Shown here in pieces: positions 63,217 through 64,000 of a DNA stretch of 64,000 bases. A program made the position numbers and the translations under genes. This DNA is from Parasponia andersonii (taxonomy: Eukaryota > Streptophyta > Magnoliopsida > Rosales > Cannabaceae): the NCBI GenBank assembly GCA_002914805.1, contig JXTB01000398.1, positions 77,272 through 141,271 on the forward strand, given 5' to 3'. Under the pieces are notes generated by a model. It was not told the DNA's origin and ran no database searches. It saw nothing but the letters and a program-made list of their open reading frames with translations. Within the stretch, counting starts at the first letter, position 1. Every line of letters starts with the position of its first letter.

Positions 63217-64000
63217 TGTTGAGAAATTAATGTTTCAATCTTACTTTTATTTTAAAGATAACAAATACTTGATTAGGTACTAATAATCTACTTGAGTGTA
63301 TATCAATTTAAATACAAAGGATCACAAGACAATCAAGATAAATTCTTGAAAAGTGCTTAAATACAAAGATCAAGAATACAAGCCTTAGACTAGCAAATGT
63401 TAAATATTTAATTCTTATATTTGAATATATGTTTACATATAATATGATCTTAATAGCTCAATTTTTTTCTAAAAATTGTAATTTTCAAACCAACATAGTC
63501 AAATTGATTTATCTTCAATTAAAGTTTGAGAATTTACATTACACAATTTTTAAAATTGATTTATGATTTTCTATAGTATCCATATCTCATGAAAATCAAA
63601 TTTGAAACAAATGGAAACATTCTTATATTACTCATATCATATCTTTAAGTTGTTCGAATCAATTTTTGTGATCTAGACTTTTACATCCACTTTTTCACAA
63701 TAATTATTTGAGCCAAACTAAATCATATTTTGTATTTGCATCTATTCCCTCTAAGTTTACCTTGTATTAAATATTTTCATTGGAAAGAGATTCTAGTTGA
63801 GAGATTCAATAAAAATCAAATTGTAATTGTGAGGTGAGGTTGGCACTAGATTCATAAATAACAGATTTATGTGAGGTTGCTACTAGAGTCTAAACAATAT
63901 GAGTGTAAGTGAGGTTATCACTAGAGTCAAAACAACCCGTGAGTTGGAAGTTGGCACCAATGTCTAAAAAATCCGTGTCGGTAAGGTTGGCATCAGAGTC
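63217..64000 (+). repeat. 3' LTR of SIRE-like copy B (partial)
   Basis: The first 784 bp of the right LTR, colinear with 55614 onward. It ends at the window edge inside the ~38-bp repeat array. Confidence 0.83.

Larger units (their letters stand above)
55614..64000 (+). mobile_element. Ty1-copia LTR retrotransposon, SIRE-like, copy B (runs off the right end)
   Basis: The left LTR is 55614-59063 (about 1.46 kb without its 2-kb CACTA insertion). The primer-binding site ATTGGTATCATAGC is at 59064-59077. The internal region is 59078-63216 and the right LTR starts at 63217 (TGTTGAGAAATTAATG) after the tract AAAAAAAGAGAGAT; its end is outside the window. The internal region is colinear with copy A, including gag, integrase remnants and 3' purine tracts, and likewise shows no recognisable reverse transcriptase. 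The middle of the LTR differs from copy A, so they are related subfamilies. Broken fossil. Confidence 0.8.

Noticed and set aside
1-64000. tRNA, rRNA or other structured RNA genes
   Set aside because: Looking for A/B-box-like and GGTTCGAATCC-type signals gave nothing convincing; short GTTCGA hits lie in LTRs or lack a cloverleaf. A dedicated covariance-model scan was not possible.

Overview
This window is nuclear DNA from a flowering plant, almost certainly a eudicot. Two host genes with spliced, GT-AG introns lie in very AT-rich DNA filled with nested plant transposons (CACTA, PIF/Harbinger, Ty1-copia, Ty3/gypsy). The species cannot be named from the sequence alone. There is one assembly gap (N run, 4845-5024).

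Layout. 1-1455: AT-rich spacer. 1459-17039: a CACTA DNA transposon with a GGG target duplication, carrying a Tork-like Ty1-copia element (2535-15872), which itself carries an Angela-like Ty1-copia element (3836-12852). 18527-22596: remnant of a Ty3/gypsy (Athila/Tat-type) element with a palindrome-rich LTR. 25345-29182 (minus): an eight-exon gene for a sialidase-fold (BNR/Asp-box) protein, 321 aa as modelled. 30419-30775: a long-armed foldback MITE with an 8-bp target duplication. 31389-45850: a PIF/Harbinger transposon with both of its genes recognisable (Myb-like ORF1 on minus, DDE transposase on plus), split by a SIRE-like Ty1-copia element (32127-40300) and a smaller copia fragment (42458-44430). 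47413-53855 (minus): a complete seven-exon cyclic nucleotide-gated channel gene, the CNGC17 orthologue (726 aa). 55614-64000: a second SIRE-like copia element running off the right end, with a 2-kb CACTA element (56461-58445, AGC target duplication) in its left LTR.

How it fits together. The two host genes are on the same strand, about 18 kb apart, and have no obvious functional link. CNGC17 is a plasma-membrane cation-channel subunit. The sialidase-like protein belongs to a plant family whose substrate is not known to me. Most of the rest is layered transposon history, and insertion order can be read from the nesting: CACTA before Tork-like before Angela-like; Harbinger before SIRE-like copy A; SIRE-like copy B before the second CACTA.

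I did not find a convincing new cellular system. The most unusual signals are the GATA-rich hairpin array between the two Harbinger genes, the conserved ~38-bp repeats and TTTTCGGT/ACCGAAAA palindromes in the SIRE-like family, the palindrome array in the gypsy LTR, the GC-rich island in the Angela-like leader, and a tandem triplication inside a CNGC17 intron. All LTR elements are treated here as fossils and look broken.
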